Shown piece after piece: positions 47,783 to 56,395 of a DNA stretch of 64,000 nt. The stretch spans positions 2,170,001 to 2,234,000 of the forward strand of contig NZ_CP018620.1 of NCBI RefSeq assembly GCF_001908275.1. The letters are read 5' to 3'. Made by a program: the position numbers and the translations under genes. Position 1 is the stretch's first letter, and every line of letters begins with the position of its first letter. The DNA comes from Paenibacillus xylanexedens (lineage in GTDB: Bacteria > Bacillota > Bacilli > Paenibacillales > Paenibacillaceae). A model generated the notes under the pieces. That model was not told the origin of the DNA and did not search any database. It saw only the letters and a program-made list of their open reading frames with translations.

Positions 47783-48544
47783 ATGGCGTATCCACCATGG
47801 CTGGACCCTTATGACGCAGAGCCGTTTATCCTGTTCTCCCGTTCACATATCGTTTCGATTAGCGTAATTACAGCATTGATTGTACTGATGTTTTTGCTTC
47901 GACACCATCTTCGATCATGGTCAGAGAGGGCACGCCGCATACTGCGGATTGTTCTGGCCTGCATCATGTTTGCCTGCGAAATCGTGCTGCAACTCTGGTA
48001 TGTGTATGGAGGGATATGGAGCCTGCAGACGTCACTGCCACTCGAACTATGCAGTCTGTCTCTGCTATTATCGGCGTTGTTACTGTTAACACGCAGTCGA
48101 CTGTTACATTCTGTACTGCTGTTTGCAGGCATTGCTGGAGCCCTTATGGCGATCCTGACTCCTAATCTGGGTTATGGTTATGCACATTTTCGATTTATTC
48201 AATTTTTCGTTGCTCATGCCTGTATCATTCTGGCTTTACTCTACATGACCTGGGTGGAACAGCTGCGACCTAGCTGGAGATCTGTAGCAGGTTCGATGAT
48301 ATTTGTGAATGTGGCAGCATTAATCGTATACGTTGTAGATGTCATGCTTGACGCGAATTATATGTTTTTGAGACACAAGCCGAGTACACCCTCGGTGCTT
48401 GATATGTTAGGTCCGTATCCCATGTACATCCTTGGGGAAGAGATACTTGCGTTAGTCTTGTTTTCGCTAATGTACATTTTGCTCTTTGCCATCCCAGATC
48501 GGTTGAAGCATCGTGTGAAAAAAGGTAAAAGCTCCGCGCTATAG
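47783..48544 (+). CDS. TIGR02206/YwaF family integral membrane protein
   Basis: A 253-residue protein with about seven membrane helices and the conserved features of the YwaF family: HIVSISVITALIVLM near the N-terminus, LPLELCSLS in the middle and LGPYPMYILGEE near the C-terminus. Function is unknown in this family. AAAGGAG precedes the ATG. It is a single gene with its own terminator. Confidence 0.82.
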   Translation: MAYPPWLDPYDAEPFILFSRSHIVSISVITALIVLMFLLRHHLRSWSERARRILRIVLACIMFACEIVLQLWYVYGGIWSLQTSLPLELCSLSLLLSALLLLTRSRLLHSVLLFAGIAGALMAILTPNLGYGYAHFRFIQFFVAHACIILALLYMTWVEQLRPSWRSVAGSMIFVNVAALIVYVVDVMLDANYMFLRHKPSTPSVLDMLGPYPMYILGEEILALVLFSLMYILLFAIPDRLKHRVKKGKSSAL

Positions 48545-48596
48545 GGATAATCCTTGTAGTTGCGCCTGCGCCGCATCATAAACTCTTTATAAATAA

Positions 48597-48642
48597 AACA
48601 TCCCGCAGTAACCTGACCGTATCAGATCGCTTGCGGGATGTT
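48597..48642. terminator. bidirectional terminator
   Basis: An 11-bp perfect stem AACATCCCGCA / TGCGGGATGTT between convergent genes. Confidence 0.85.
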
Positions 48643-48683
48643 TGGGCGTTGTACCTGAATGGGGCCAACTTTTATTTATATTT

Positions 48684-49478
48684 TTATCCACGGAGCAGAG
48701 ATTCCGCACCATCCACATAGATTCGTGTACCTGTAACATGAGAGGCTTCATCGGAAGCGAGGAACAGAACGAGGTTCGCCACTTGCTTCGACGTTCCAGG
48801 TTCGCCCTTGAGCGGATGTTCGTGACCCTCAGGGAATTCAACGGGAATCTGTACTTCTTTCAGATCATCGGACGGGTAGGTGTTATCATCAATGTTGGTA
48901 TCGATGGCTCCTGGGCAGACGGCGTTTACGCGAATTTTATAACGAGCTAGCTCCAGTGCAGCCATCTTCGTAAATGCTGTTTGTCCCGCTTTGCTGGAAG
49001 CGTATGCAGAGAAACCGATCCCTGAGAAGACCCGGTTACCGTTGATGGAACTGGTGATAATGATGCTTCCGCCGTGTTCTTTCAGATGGGGGATGGCATA
49101 TTTGACGGTTGCGAAGGTTCCGCGCATATTAATCTCCATCGTCTGGTCCCAGTCCTCGATTTCCATCGTTTCAATCGGGGCCATCGTTCCGTTAATGCCA
49201 GCATTCGCAAATATGATATCCAGTTTACCCGCTTCAGCCGCAGCCTGATTGATTGCCTTCTGCACATTATCCGGTTTGGAGATATCACATTCGATCACAT
49301 ACGCTTCTCCGCCAGCCTTTTCAATCGTCTGCTTGGTTTCCTCCGCATTTTCGGGTGTGCGATCCAGCATGTACACTTTGGCCCCATGCTCGGCGAAACG
49401 AATAGCGGTAGCCTGACCAATCCCCGATCCACCTCCGGTTACAATCGCGACTTTGCCTTCCAAACGTTGTTCTGTCAT
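48684..49478 (-). CDS. short-chain dehydrogenase/reductase
   Basis: A 264-residue classical SDR. The cofactor motif TGGGSGIG is at about 14-21, the NAG motif reads FANAGING, and the catalytic Ser and Tyr-x3-Lys are in ITSSINGN and YASSKAGQ. The acidic residue after strand 2 (MLDRT) favours NAD over NADP. GGAGGG precedes the ATG at 49478 by 8 bases. Substrate unknown. Confidence 0.92.
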   Translation of the reverse strand: MTEQRLEGKVAIVTGGGSGIGQATAIRFAEHGAKVYMLDRTPENAEETKQTIEKAGGEAYVIECDISKPDNVQKAINQAAAEAGKLDIIFANAGINGTMAPIETMEIEDWDQTMEINMRGTFATVKYAIPHLKEHGGSIIITSSINGNRVFSGIGFSAYASSKAGQTAFTKMAALELARYKIRVNAVCPGAIDTNIDDNTYPSDDLKEVQIPVEFPEGHEHPLKGEPGTSKQVANLVLFLASDEASHVTGTRIYVDGAESLLRG

Positions 49479-49569
49479 CTCTGATCCCTCCATGAGTTAG
49501 ATTATCGTTGTACGCTCTACTTCTAACATACCCGGCTCAAGATGCGTGAATCATATGTGTATATATCAA

Positions 49570-49625
49570 AAAGAACAGGACCGCAATGCGGCCCTGTTCT
49601 TTGAACAGATCATCTTCATGATCTG
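49570..49625 (-). terminator. tandem terminator hairpins
   Basis: Stem 1 AAAGAACAGG-CCGC/GCGG-CCTGTTCTTT (49570-49602) and stem 2 ACAGATCAT/ATGATCTGT (49605-49626). In the minus direction stem 1 ends in TTCTTTTTGATA, so the pair terminates the downstream-facing small gene. Confidence 0.8.
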
Positions 49626-49684
49626 TCTGCTGTAATATTATTTTGGCATGTGTGATAGAAGACACCCTTAGGTCATGCCCTGGT

Positions 49685-49948
49685 TTACTTATGTTTCTTC
49701 CAGTCCATAGCGCTGTTATTAAGCAAATATTCGAAGTCGTTATCCCGGCGCTTCTGCTCCGCTTGGCGAGCTTCTTCTGCTTGCTGACGTTCCTGCTCTT
49801 TAAGAGCCGCTTCGGCAGCCTTGGCTTCATCCGCCTGAGCTTTCAGCTTCTCCAGCACATCACTGCTAAGCAGATCCTTCAGTGTTGTGGGTTTATCCTG
49901 TGCTACTGCTGCTTTGGGAGCAGGAGTGCGTTTTTTGGATTTTGCCAT
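49685..49948 (-). CDS. YqkE-like small protein (DUF3886)
   Basis: An 87-residue, highly charged protein with a central coiled coil (about 30-70, rich in Ala, Glu and Lys) and the conserved C-terminal NDFEYLLNNSAMDWKKHK. It matches the YqkE/DUF3886 family of Bacillota, whose function is unknown. AAAGGAG precedes the ATG by 8 bases. Confidence 0.85.
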   Translation of the reverse strand: MAKSKKRTPAPKAAVAQDKPTTLKDLLSSDVLEKLKAQADEAKAAEAALKEQERQQAEEARQAEQKRRDNDFEYLLNNSAMDWKKHK

Positions 49949-50148
49949 AGGAAAATCTCCTTTCCAAACATGAATCAGGTTCCATTTAACGTACAGTAGT
50001 CATAGTATATCAGGTTCCCGTAAAGCATTCCATGAATCTGCGGAACAAAAGCAGGAAAACGAGGGTTGCGTGACGAATGAAAACGGGTATAAAATCATAT
50101 ACTATTACCGATACTGCGACTATTCCCTGGAGAAAGGAGTCGTTGTTC

Positions 50149-50259
50149 GTGGAAGTAAACCGTGGTTTACTGAAAGGGCTTGCATGGGGCGTTGCCTTTA
50201 GCTGCCCGTTATGGATTGCGATTATCGGCTGGTTACGTTTGATGGGATGGATGTATTGA
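50149..50259 (+). CDS. 36-residue single-pass membrane peptide
   Basis: A GTG at 50149 is 9 bases after AAAGGAG and opens a 36-residue frame with one membrane helix (about 10-32, GLAWGVAFSCPLWIAIIGWL) after a short basic N-terminus. An in-frame ATG at 50077 has no site. A terminator follows at 50330-50367. I do not recognise a family. Confidence 0.6.
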   Translation: MEVNRGLLKGLAWGVAFSCPLWIAIIGWLRLMGWMY

Positions 50260-50329
50260 GGATGATGCCGGAAGAGGTCATTTTTTATAAAGTCATAGAT
50301 GTAACCGCTATCATTAAAATCAATAAATA

Positions 50330-50367
50330 AAGCTCTGCCTTGCGAGATTCGCAAAGGACAGAGCTTT
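50330..50367. terminator. bidirectional terminator
   Basis: AAAGCTCTG / CAGAGCTTT with inner GCGA/TCGC, followed by TTGTTTGTTT, between the small membrane peptide and the convergent cyclophilin gene. Confidence 0.85.
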
Positions 50368-50432
50368 TGTTTGTTTAGAGTTCATTAACAAGTCATAACC
50401 ATGGATTATCACCCGTTTGGCAAGGAAGTTCA

Positions 50433-51083
50433 TTAAGGCATTTTTACCGGCTCTGGATATTCCAGACCGTGGGTGTCTACCGTAACTTTTTTCATAACTT
50501 GATCGGAAACCGGTTTGTCACCTTCACCTATTTCCTGAGCAGCAATGTTATCCACAGTTTCTATGCCTTCCGTTACTTTACCGAAGGAAGCATAGGCATT
50601 ATCCAAATGATCCGCGTCAGCTAACATGATGAAGAATTGGGAGCCTGCGGAATCCAGATCTCCATCTTTTCGTGCCATGGAAATAACTCCGCGAGTATGA
50701 TTCAGGTGGTTTTTGTGACCATTGGATGTAAATTCGCCCTTAATCGTGTATCCCGGGCCGCCCGAACCGTTACCATTTGGGTCACCACTTTGAACCATAA
50801 AGCCTGGAATGACCCGGTGAAAGATCAGGCCGTCATAGAACCCCTGATTCGCTAGTGAAATAAAATTGTTCACCGTATTGGGTGCAATTTCCGGATATAA
50901 CTCAATGACGATCTTCTGTCCATCTGCCATTTCAATAGTAGCTACCGGATTGGGACCCGTTGGTTCAACTGGAGCTGGTGTTTCTGTAGCGCCACTCGAA
51001 GGGCGTCCACAACCACTAATGACGATAAGCAGCATCGCGAGAACCAGCGAAACCACTGTGTTTTTTTTCCACCGTAAAGACAT
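50433..51083 (-). CDS. cyclophilin-type peptidyl-prolyl isomerase lipoprotein
   Basis: A 216-residue lipoprotein: signal peptide with lipobox VISGC (Cys25), a Pro/Thr-rich linker and a cyclophilin domain (about 48-200). Active-site features FHRVIPGFMVQSGDP, SQFFIMLAD and YASFGKV are intact. It should assist folding of exported proteins at the membrane surface. GGAGG precedes the ATG at the 51083 end. Confidence 0.93.
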   Translation of the reverse strand: MSLRWKKNTVVSLVLAMLLIVISGCGRPSSGATETPAPVEPTGPNPVATIEMADGQKIVIELYPEIAPNTVNNFISLANQGFYDGLIFHRVIPGFMVQSGDPNGNGSGGPGYTIKGEFTSNGHKNHLNHTRGVISMARKDGDLDSAGSQFFIMLADADHLDNAYASFGKVTEGIETVDNIAAQEIGEGDKPVSDQVMKKVTVDTHGLEYPEPVKMP

Positions 51084-51339
51084 GAAAACGTTCCTCCTTG
51101 CATCTCTGCATTATATATTTTCTCCAAATCATATTTGGATATTTACCCAACTATCATACCGTTTTTGTGGACAGGATGGCAATGTAATACATGTGTTTAT
51201 GGTGAACAAGGGATGGCCTTCATGGAATGATGGGTGTAAAATAAGGAAAATGCTTCCGCATCGGGGACGTACGGGTCTGTTCCGTCCGCTCCAATACACG
51301 GCAGTCCCGGCGTCAGTAACGGAAAGGGCGTGCGGGTAT

Positions 51340-52554
51340 ATGAACTTCTCGTGGAAGCGCAATCTGGTCATATTGTGGATTGGTGTATTTTTTTGCAGCA
51401 CCGCCTATTCGATCTCGATTCCATTTCTGCCCCTGTTTCTAAGTGCTGACTTGGGGGTTCGTGATCACCTGGAGTTATGGTCAGGACTGGCATTTGGCAT
51501 TACGTTTCTCGCGAGTGCACTCGTGTCTCCGTTCTGGGGATCACTGGCTGACAAATACGGACGCAAGCCCATGCTGATCCGGTCGGGATACAGCCTTGCC
51601 GTCTTGTATTTAATCAATTATTTCGTTCAGGACCCGTATTCTCTGATTGTTGTTCGATTGTTTCAGGGTCTGCTTGCAGGGTTTGTTCCAGCAGCGATTG
51701 CTCTGGTAGGCACAAATACACCTGAAGAGAAGACTGGTTATGCACTTGGTATTATGTCCACTGCAGGAGCCACTGGTGGTATTATTGGACCGTTAATTGG
51801 TGGCGTGGTGAGTCATTATTATGGCAACCGGAATGCATTTTTGTTTTCGGCTATTGTTGTGTTAGTCTCAGCAATCATCGCAACCTTCTGGGTAAAAGAA
51901 GAGAACTTCAACCGGAACAAAGCGCGTTCCCACGTCATGGATGACATTCGTGAAGCAAGAGCGAATCGTTTGTTTATGACGGTGCTTGGCATGATGGGCA
52001 TATGTACATTCTCCGTCATGATTCTGGAGCCACTATTGACGGTCTATGTGATGGAGATGGGCGTTCAGCCGGATCGCGCCTCACTCAGCTCGGGTATTAT
52101 TTTCTCAGCGGTGGGGGTAGCAACAGTTATTATGGCGCCGCGTTGGGGCAAGATTGGTTCAAGGATTGGATACGGTAAAGTGTTGATCATTGGACTTGTT
52201 GGTGGGGCTGTAGGGAATCTTCTGCAGTTCTTTACAACAGGTTATATAGCATTCGGCATTTTACGATTTGTGTATGGTTTATTCTTTGCGGCTGTATTTC
52301 CGGCAATTAACGCCATGATTGTGCAGGCTACCGCATCGAGTTTCCGGGGCAGGGCTTTTAGTCTGAATCAGTCCGCTGCCCAGATCGGGACGATGGCGGG
52401 ACCGATTATTGGTGGTGTACTTGGGGGCTGGCTGCCGATACGCTGGATATTTATTATTAATGGAGTGGCATTGATCATCACTGCGATTGTAGCGAAGTGG
52501 TCAGGATTGGATCACAAACTGCCCTTGGCAAGTAAGGTTTCCGCTAAGCGGTGA
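51340..52554 (+). CDS. MFS transporter (drug/proton antiporter type)
   Basis: A 404-residue membrane protein with about twelve helices and the MFS loop 2-3 motif GSLADKYGRKPML; the second half repeats the signature region as RFVYGLFFAAVFPA. It resembles DHA1-type multidrug exporters. The start at 51340 follows GGAAAGGG by 11 bases; the frame is open far upstream without a better site. Substrate unknown. Confidence 0.87.
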   Translation: MNFSWKRNLVILWIGVFFCSTAYSISIPFLPLFLSADLGVRDHLELWSGLAFGITFLASALVSPFWGSLADKYGRKPMLIRSGYSLAVLYLINYFVQDPYSLIVVRLFQGLLAGFVPAAIALVGTNTPEEKTGYALGIMSTAGATGGIIGPLIGGVVSHYYGNRNAFLFSAIVVLVSAIIATFWVKEENFNRNKARSHVMDDIREARANRLFMTVLGMMGICTFSVMILEPLLTVYVMEMGVQPDRASLSSGIIFSAVGVATVIMAPRWGKIGSRIGYGKVLIIGLVGGAVGNLLQFFTTGYIAFGILRFVYGLFFAAVFPAINAMIVQATASSFRGRAFSLNQSAAQIGTMAGPIIGGVLGGWLPIRWIFIINGVALIITAIVAKWSGLDHKLPLASKVSAKR

Positions 52555-52587
52555 AGCCGAATTGCAAAGAGAAAGTGAACTTACAGG

Positions 52588-52633
52588 TAACAAAAAAGAT
52601 GACGCTGTGAAATTACAGACGTCATCTTTTTTA
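52588..52633. terminator. bidirectional terminator after the MFS gene
   Basis: AAAAAAGATGACG pairs with CGTCATCTTTTTT, with an inner CTGT/ACAG stem. Confidence 0.9.
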
Positions 52634-52656
52634 AGTCTACTACGGATCTATATAAG

Positions 52657-52848
52657 TTAGTCATCCGAAGAGGGCTCGCGAGAAGCCTTCTCTTTGGGAA
52701 TGGCATGTTCGACCGCATCACGTTGATCCTCATCCTCAAGTGCTTCGGGGAAGGAGTCCTCAGTGAATAGTCCGAAGTCCGGGTCAATATCCCGTTCGGT
52801 CACGAGATTATCCGGTTCATGCACATGCTTTTGGTGATCTTCCTTCAT
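52657..52848 (-). CDS. small acidic protein of unknown function
   Basis: A 63-residue, strongly acidic, probably disordered protein (His/Asp/Glu-rich). GAGGAGGTG precedes the ATG by 9 bases, which supports expression. It is followed in the minus direction by the shared terminator. No family recognised. Confidence 0.65.
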   Translation of the reverse strand: MKEDHQKHVHEPDNLVTERDIDPDFGLFTEDSFPEALEDEDQRDAVEHAIPKEKASREPSSDD

Positions 52849-52887
52849 CGTGTATGCACCTCCTCATTCAGGATGTCATAACAACTG

Positions 52888-53259
52888 TTAATGTCGTGGT
52901 GGAATGTCGTTCTCTGGTTTGGCATCCGCACCAGCACCATTAAGCAGATCGGTACCATGCAGCGCATCCGGATCGGGTGCAGCAGGATCAACCGGACTGT
53001 TCGGTTGCAGAAGATCTGCATCCGGTACAGATTCCAGCGGTGTCTCAGCCAAACGTGAATCCAATTCCGGCTCGTCCACAGCGGTTGTGGCTACGGGTGC
53101 CAGATCCGAATCTTCCGTTACAATCCGTCTGCCGGAAACTTCATCAAAGGTATCCATATCGCCTTCCGGGACTTCCGTCTCCGGCGGAATATCGCGGGAC
53201 CTCTGATAACGGTCATAATAGCGGTCGCTCTCTTCGTTACTAATTGGTTTGTCAGACAT
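52888..53259 (-). CDS. acidic, disordered protein of unknown function
   Basis: A 123-residue protein, low in hydrophobic residues and rich in Asp, Glu, Pro and Ala, without membrane segment. The ATG at 53259 follows AAAGGAAGTG by 6 bases. It is 39 bases upstream of the 63-residue acidic gene and is probably cotranscribed with it. I recognise no family. Confidence 0.65.
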   Translation of the reverse strand: MSDKPISNEESDRYYDRYQRSRDIPPETEVPEGDMDTFDEVSGRRIVTEDSDLAPVATTAVDEPELDSRLAETPLESVPDADLLQPNSPVDPAAPDPDALHGTDLLNGAGADAKPENDIPPRH

Positions 53260-53381
53260 GAGTAACACTTCCTTTCATTGTCGGTTGTCCAAATGCTTCT
53301 TACCCCGTAGTTACCCAAAGCGCTAGTGTTGTAATCTTGCACAGGTTATTATCTCCGGGTGTTCACTACGATATGAATGCC

Positions 53382-53543
53382 TTAGAATTTGGGGAATACA
53401 TATTTAACCAAGAAGTATAAAAATCCGAAAAAGATAATGATATATGCGGCATATTTAATAAATGTGGAAGCGACCATACTTGAATCCGATTTATGCTGAA
53501 CATCCTTATGTTCCACCTCAACCGTACGATGGGGCTCATTCAT
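53382..53543 (-). CDS. 53-residue membrane protein of unknown function
   Basis: The frame runs from the ATG at 53543 (AAGGAG with 8 bases spacing) to a TAA at 53382. The peptide starts MNEPHRTVEVEHKDVQ and has one membrane helix near the C-terminus (about 30-48, KYAAYIIIFFGFLYFLV) ending in KYVFPKF. The strong ribosome binding site and clean hydrophobic helix indicate a real small gene. Family unknown. Confidence 0.7.
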   Translation of the reverse strand: MNEPHRTVEVEHKDVQHKSDSSMVASTFIKYAAYIIIFFGFLYFLVKYVFPKF

Positions 53544-53687
53544 TGTAATCATCTCCTTAGCGTGTTTGTTTGCTTTGAGAAACCATTACACCCGGAGCAA
53601 AGGATTGAATCTCAGCCACCGTTTTTACAGCTTTTCCTGTTTTGCCTATGTTATGATGAAGCTTGAATATGTAAGGGAGGGATTCAT

Positions 53688-53969
53688 GTGGACTGGTATA
53701 CACTGGGGAATATGATCACACGCATCCGTATTGGGCAAAAGGCGTCCACACCCGGGTTCTCCCGTACCGTCATCCGTCGTCCGGATGGTTTGTTTTGGGT
53801 AGGCGGTATATGGTCCGGGCAAGTTGTCCAGTTACGGGATTTCCTTTTTTCCGACATATGGACCATCTATGATGATGAGGAGACAGAGCAGTGGCTTGAA
53901 TTTCGCAGTCAAGTTGAACAGAAAGAACGGGAAATGATAGTGAACCAGTTCGAAGACTTGCGTGATTAA
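53688..53969 (+). CDS. small protein of unknown function
   Basis: A 93-residue protein that starts at a GTG, 8 bases after AGGGAGGG. It has no signal peptide; the composition suggests a compact domain (WYTLGNMITRIRIG, LFWVGGIWSGQVV) with an acidic C-terminus. I do not recognise a family. It is divergent from the 53-residue membrane protein. Confidence 0.65.
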   Translation: MDWYTLGNMITRIRIGQKASTPGFSRTVIRRPDGLFWVGGIWSGQVVQLRDFLFSDIWTIYDDEETEQWLEFRSQVEQKEREMIVNQFEDLRD

Positions 53970-54122
53970 TCGAATAACTTTAACAATAAAATGGAAATAA
54001 GACTATAAATCGACTTAAATGTGAAATTTCATTTTATCTCAAGAAGGTGACGTGACAAACGGTGGCGAATGATAAATGAGAGAATCTAAGATAGGGAAAA
54101 TTAGAACTTTGAGGTGCTGTGA

Positions 54123-56021
54123 ATGAAAAATGTGCCCAAAGCTATCGTCATCTTATGGATGAGTGTATTGATTATTCTAGGCATGCCACATGGGATAGTC
54201 TTTGCAACTACAGGAGTGGTTCAGCAACCTGTATCCATTACAGGATGGGAAGTAAAATGGGGGAACGTTGACGATCAAGGGTTCATCAGTGAGGTTAAGG
54301 GAGCAGACGAAATATGGGAAAAGCAAGGCAGCGATAAGTTAGAGTATAGCAATACGGATCGATCGAATTCTTTATGGACTCGCCTGACCATTCCTGAGTT
54401 GAGTGAGGAAAGTTCAGCCATTCGATTTGAGAACATTAAAGGCAATCATATTGTTGTTTATCTGGAAGACCGCAAGGTCTACGAGAACTACCATTACAAT
54501 TATGATAATAATGCTGTGTTGCTGCCCTTATCCAGCGAAAATTCAGGTGACACGCTCTATGTATGGTCGCAAAATGAAAAAGGCCGTCTGGGGATACAAG
54601 GTACTGTTCAGGTTGGACCTTATGCCGCGTTACAGGAGAAATATATTCATAACGGACTTATTGATGTAATTCTGGGCGCTACCTTTGTGTTCACAGCGAT
54701 TACGATGCTGAGTTGTACGTTCTTCCTTGGCAAATTCCATAAGGGATTATGGATCTCGCTATGCATCGTGATGGGTTCCATCGGCACGATGATCATCACG
54801 TACTCGCAATTTTTGTATACGTTCTATCAGGTATATGGTGACCTGTATTCCGTAGTCTTTGATCTGGCGATGCTGCTGGGTATGCCAGCGCTATGTTATT
54901 TTTTTGAACAGATTATCGGGCCAGGACTGCATGGAATCTTCACCAAACTGCGAAAGATACTATTCTTATATTCAGTTATCGCGGTGTTCTCTCTATTTAT
55001 CTATGTTACTTCAGGTGGGCAATGGGAGATCCTCTACAATCTGCTCGTACAGCGTGTGGTTGGCATGGTGCTGGTCATTCTGCTGACAATCCTGTTGGTT
55101 GGTACCATCGCCAAAGCGCTGCAACGAAATCGGGAAGCTATGCTGCTTGCGACAGGATTTGGTACATTTGCCTTGATCAGTGTGGCTGAACTGTTGTGGT
55201 ATTATCAGCGGAGTGGGACGTATCATCTGTTATGGTGGAAATGGTCCATGGTTGCATTTGTGATCTCGTTGATTGCCATTCTCGGAAGTCGTTTTGCCGA
55301 AAAACATACTAAAGTTCTAGAGTATTCCAAGGAACTGGAGCTGTTCAACAATGAGTTGCAGCGATCCGAAAAGATGGAGATTATTAGCGAACTGGCTGCT
55401 TCCGTTGCCCATGAAGTACGTAATCCACTTCAGGTGACAAGAGGCTTCCTGCAGCTTATGACAGAACAGGAAGACAACAAAAATAAGGGGTATGTGCGAA
55501 TTGCACTGGAAGAACTTGATCGGGCTTCGGGCATCATAACGGATTTTCTTACCTTTGCCAAACCTGAGTTTGACCATATTATCTCGCTCAATATCTCGGA
55601 TGAGTTCAATCATATTGAAGGCATTCTTGTACCGATGGCTAATCTGGAAGGTGGGAAAATCACCACCGACATTCCGCCAGATCTATATATTCGAGGCAAT
55701 TCCTCGAAGTTCAAGCAGGCTTTTATCAATATTATCAAGAACAGTATTGAAGCTCTGCAGGGACAAGGTCAGATTGATATCTGGGCGTACAAGCAGGATG
55801 GAATGATTAAGGTGCATGTCAGGGATAACGGAGAAGGAATGGACGAGGAAGCACTCTCCCGGTTGGGCGAGCCTTATTTCTCCAATAAAATCAAAGGCAC
55901 GGGCCTCGGCATGATGGTGACATTCCGAATTGTTGAAGCGATGCAAGGACAGATTAGCTTTACAAGCACCAAAGGGGTAGGAACAGAAGCGGTTGTATCT
56001 TTTGTCGAGTTCGTCGATTGA
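54123..56021 (+). CDS. sensor histidine kinase with 7TM receptor module
   Basis: A 632-residue kinase: signal peptide (1-29), an extracellular beta domain (about 30-175, like 7TMR-DISM extracellular domains, with SLWTRLTIPEL), about seven membrane helices (180-390), a coiled coil and a kinase core. The phospho-acceptor is His430 in SVAHEVRNPLQ; N box NIIKNSIEAL and G boxes DNGEGMDEEAL and GTGLGMM are intact. No response regulator is adjacent. It is convergent with the NHLP precursor and ComQ-like genes, so it could be, but need not be, the receptor for their product. Confidence 0.9.
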   Translation: MKNVPKAIVILWMSVLIILGMPHGIVFATTGVVQQPVSITGWEVKWGNVDDQGFISEVKGADEIWEKQGSDKLEYSNTDRSNSLWTRLTIPELSEESSAIRFENIKGNHIVVYLEDRKVYENYHYNYDNNAVLLPLSSENSGDTLYVWSQNEKGRLGIQGTVQVGPYAALQEKYIHNGLIDVILGATFVFTAITMLSCTFFLGKFHKGLWISLCIVMGSIGTMIITYSQFLYTFYQVYGDLYSVVFDLAMLLGMPALCYFFEQIIGPGLHGIFTKLRKILFLYSVIAVFSLFIYVTSGGQWEILYNLLVQRVVGMVLVILLTILLVGTIAKALQRNREAMLLATGFGTFALISVAELLWYYQRSGTYHLLWWKWSMVAFVISLIAILGSRFAEKHTKVLEYSKELELFNNELQRSEKMEIISELAASVAHEVRNPLQVTRGFLQLMTEQEDNKNKGYVRIALEELDRASGIITDFLTFAKPEFDHIISLNISDEFNHIEGILVPMANLEGGKITTDIPPDLYIRGNSSKFKQAFINIIKNSIEALQGQGQIDIWAYKQDGMIKVHVRDNGEGMDEEALSRLGEPYFSNKIKGTGLGMMVTFRIVEAMQGQISFTSTKGVGTEAVVSFVEFVD

Positions 56022-56098
56022 CGAACTCACAGAAGGATACAGCGGCTTTTTTTGTTCCTACCCCTAATTTCTTACACTACAAGATTAGCTCACCCGAA

Positions 56099-56341
56099 TT
56101 AACTTCTCCAAGGCCCACAATTCACATCATAATTTACTTTGGAAGGGTTGGGAGGTATGACAAGCACATAGTCATTCTGCTGCTCCTCAACAGTGCGTAC
56201 CTGAATGTTCTCCGGAATTACGATGCCGAACGCTTCACGAAGCGCCTGCTTCGGATTGGAGTGCAATTGTTGTCTGAAGTGCTCGTCAGTCCAAGCCTTT
56301 TCAATAATATCCTCATGCAACGTTTTCTCTGATACCATCAT
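56099..56341 (-). CDS. RiPP precursor with NHLP leader
   Basis: An 80-residue peptide with a typical nitrile-hydratase-like leader: EKAWTDEHFRQQL, NPKQALREAFGIVIPE, IQVRTVEE and the closing YVLVIPP. The putative core of 16 residues after the IPP contains one Cys (75) and one Trp (78) and ends CGPWRS. The start is set by AAGGGA 9 bases before the ATG at 56341 (ATG at 56338 also possible; the frame extends to 56359). It lies 55 bases after the ComQ-like enzyme gene in the same operon. No transporter or protease is next to it. Confidence 0.85.
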   Translation of the reverse strand: MMVSEKTLHEDIIEKAWTDEHFRQQLHSNPKQALREAFGIVIPENIQVRTVEEQQNDYVLVIPPNPSKVNYDVNCGPWRS

Positions 56342-56395
56342 CGTCAACATTCCCTTCATATTTAAAATTAAACTGAATCAGCTTAGTCCTTATGC

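Noticed and set aside
50866..51339. N-terminal extension of the MFS frame
   Set aside because: It runs antisense through the cyclophilin gene and has no transporter features.
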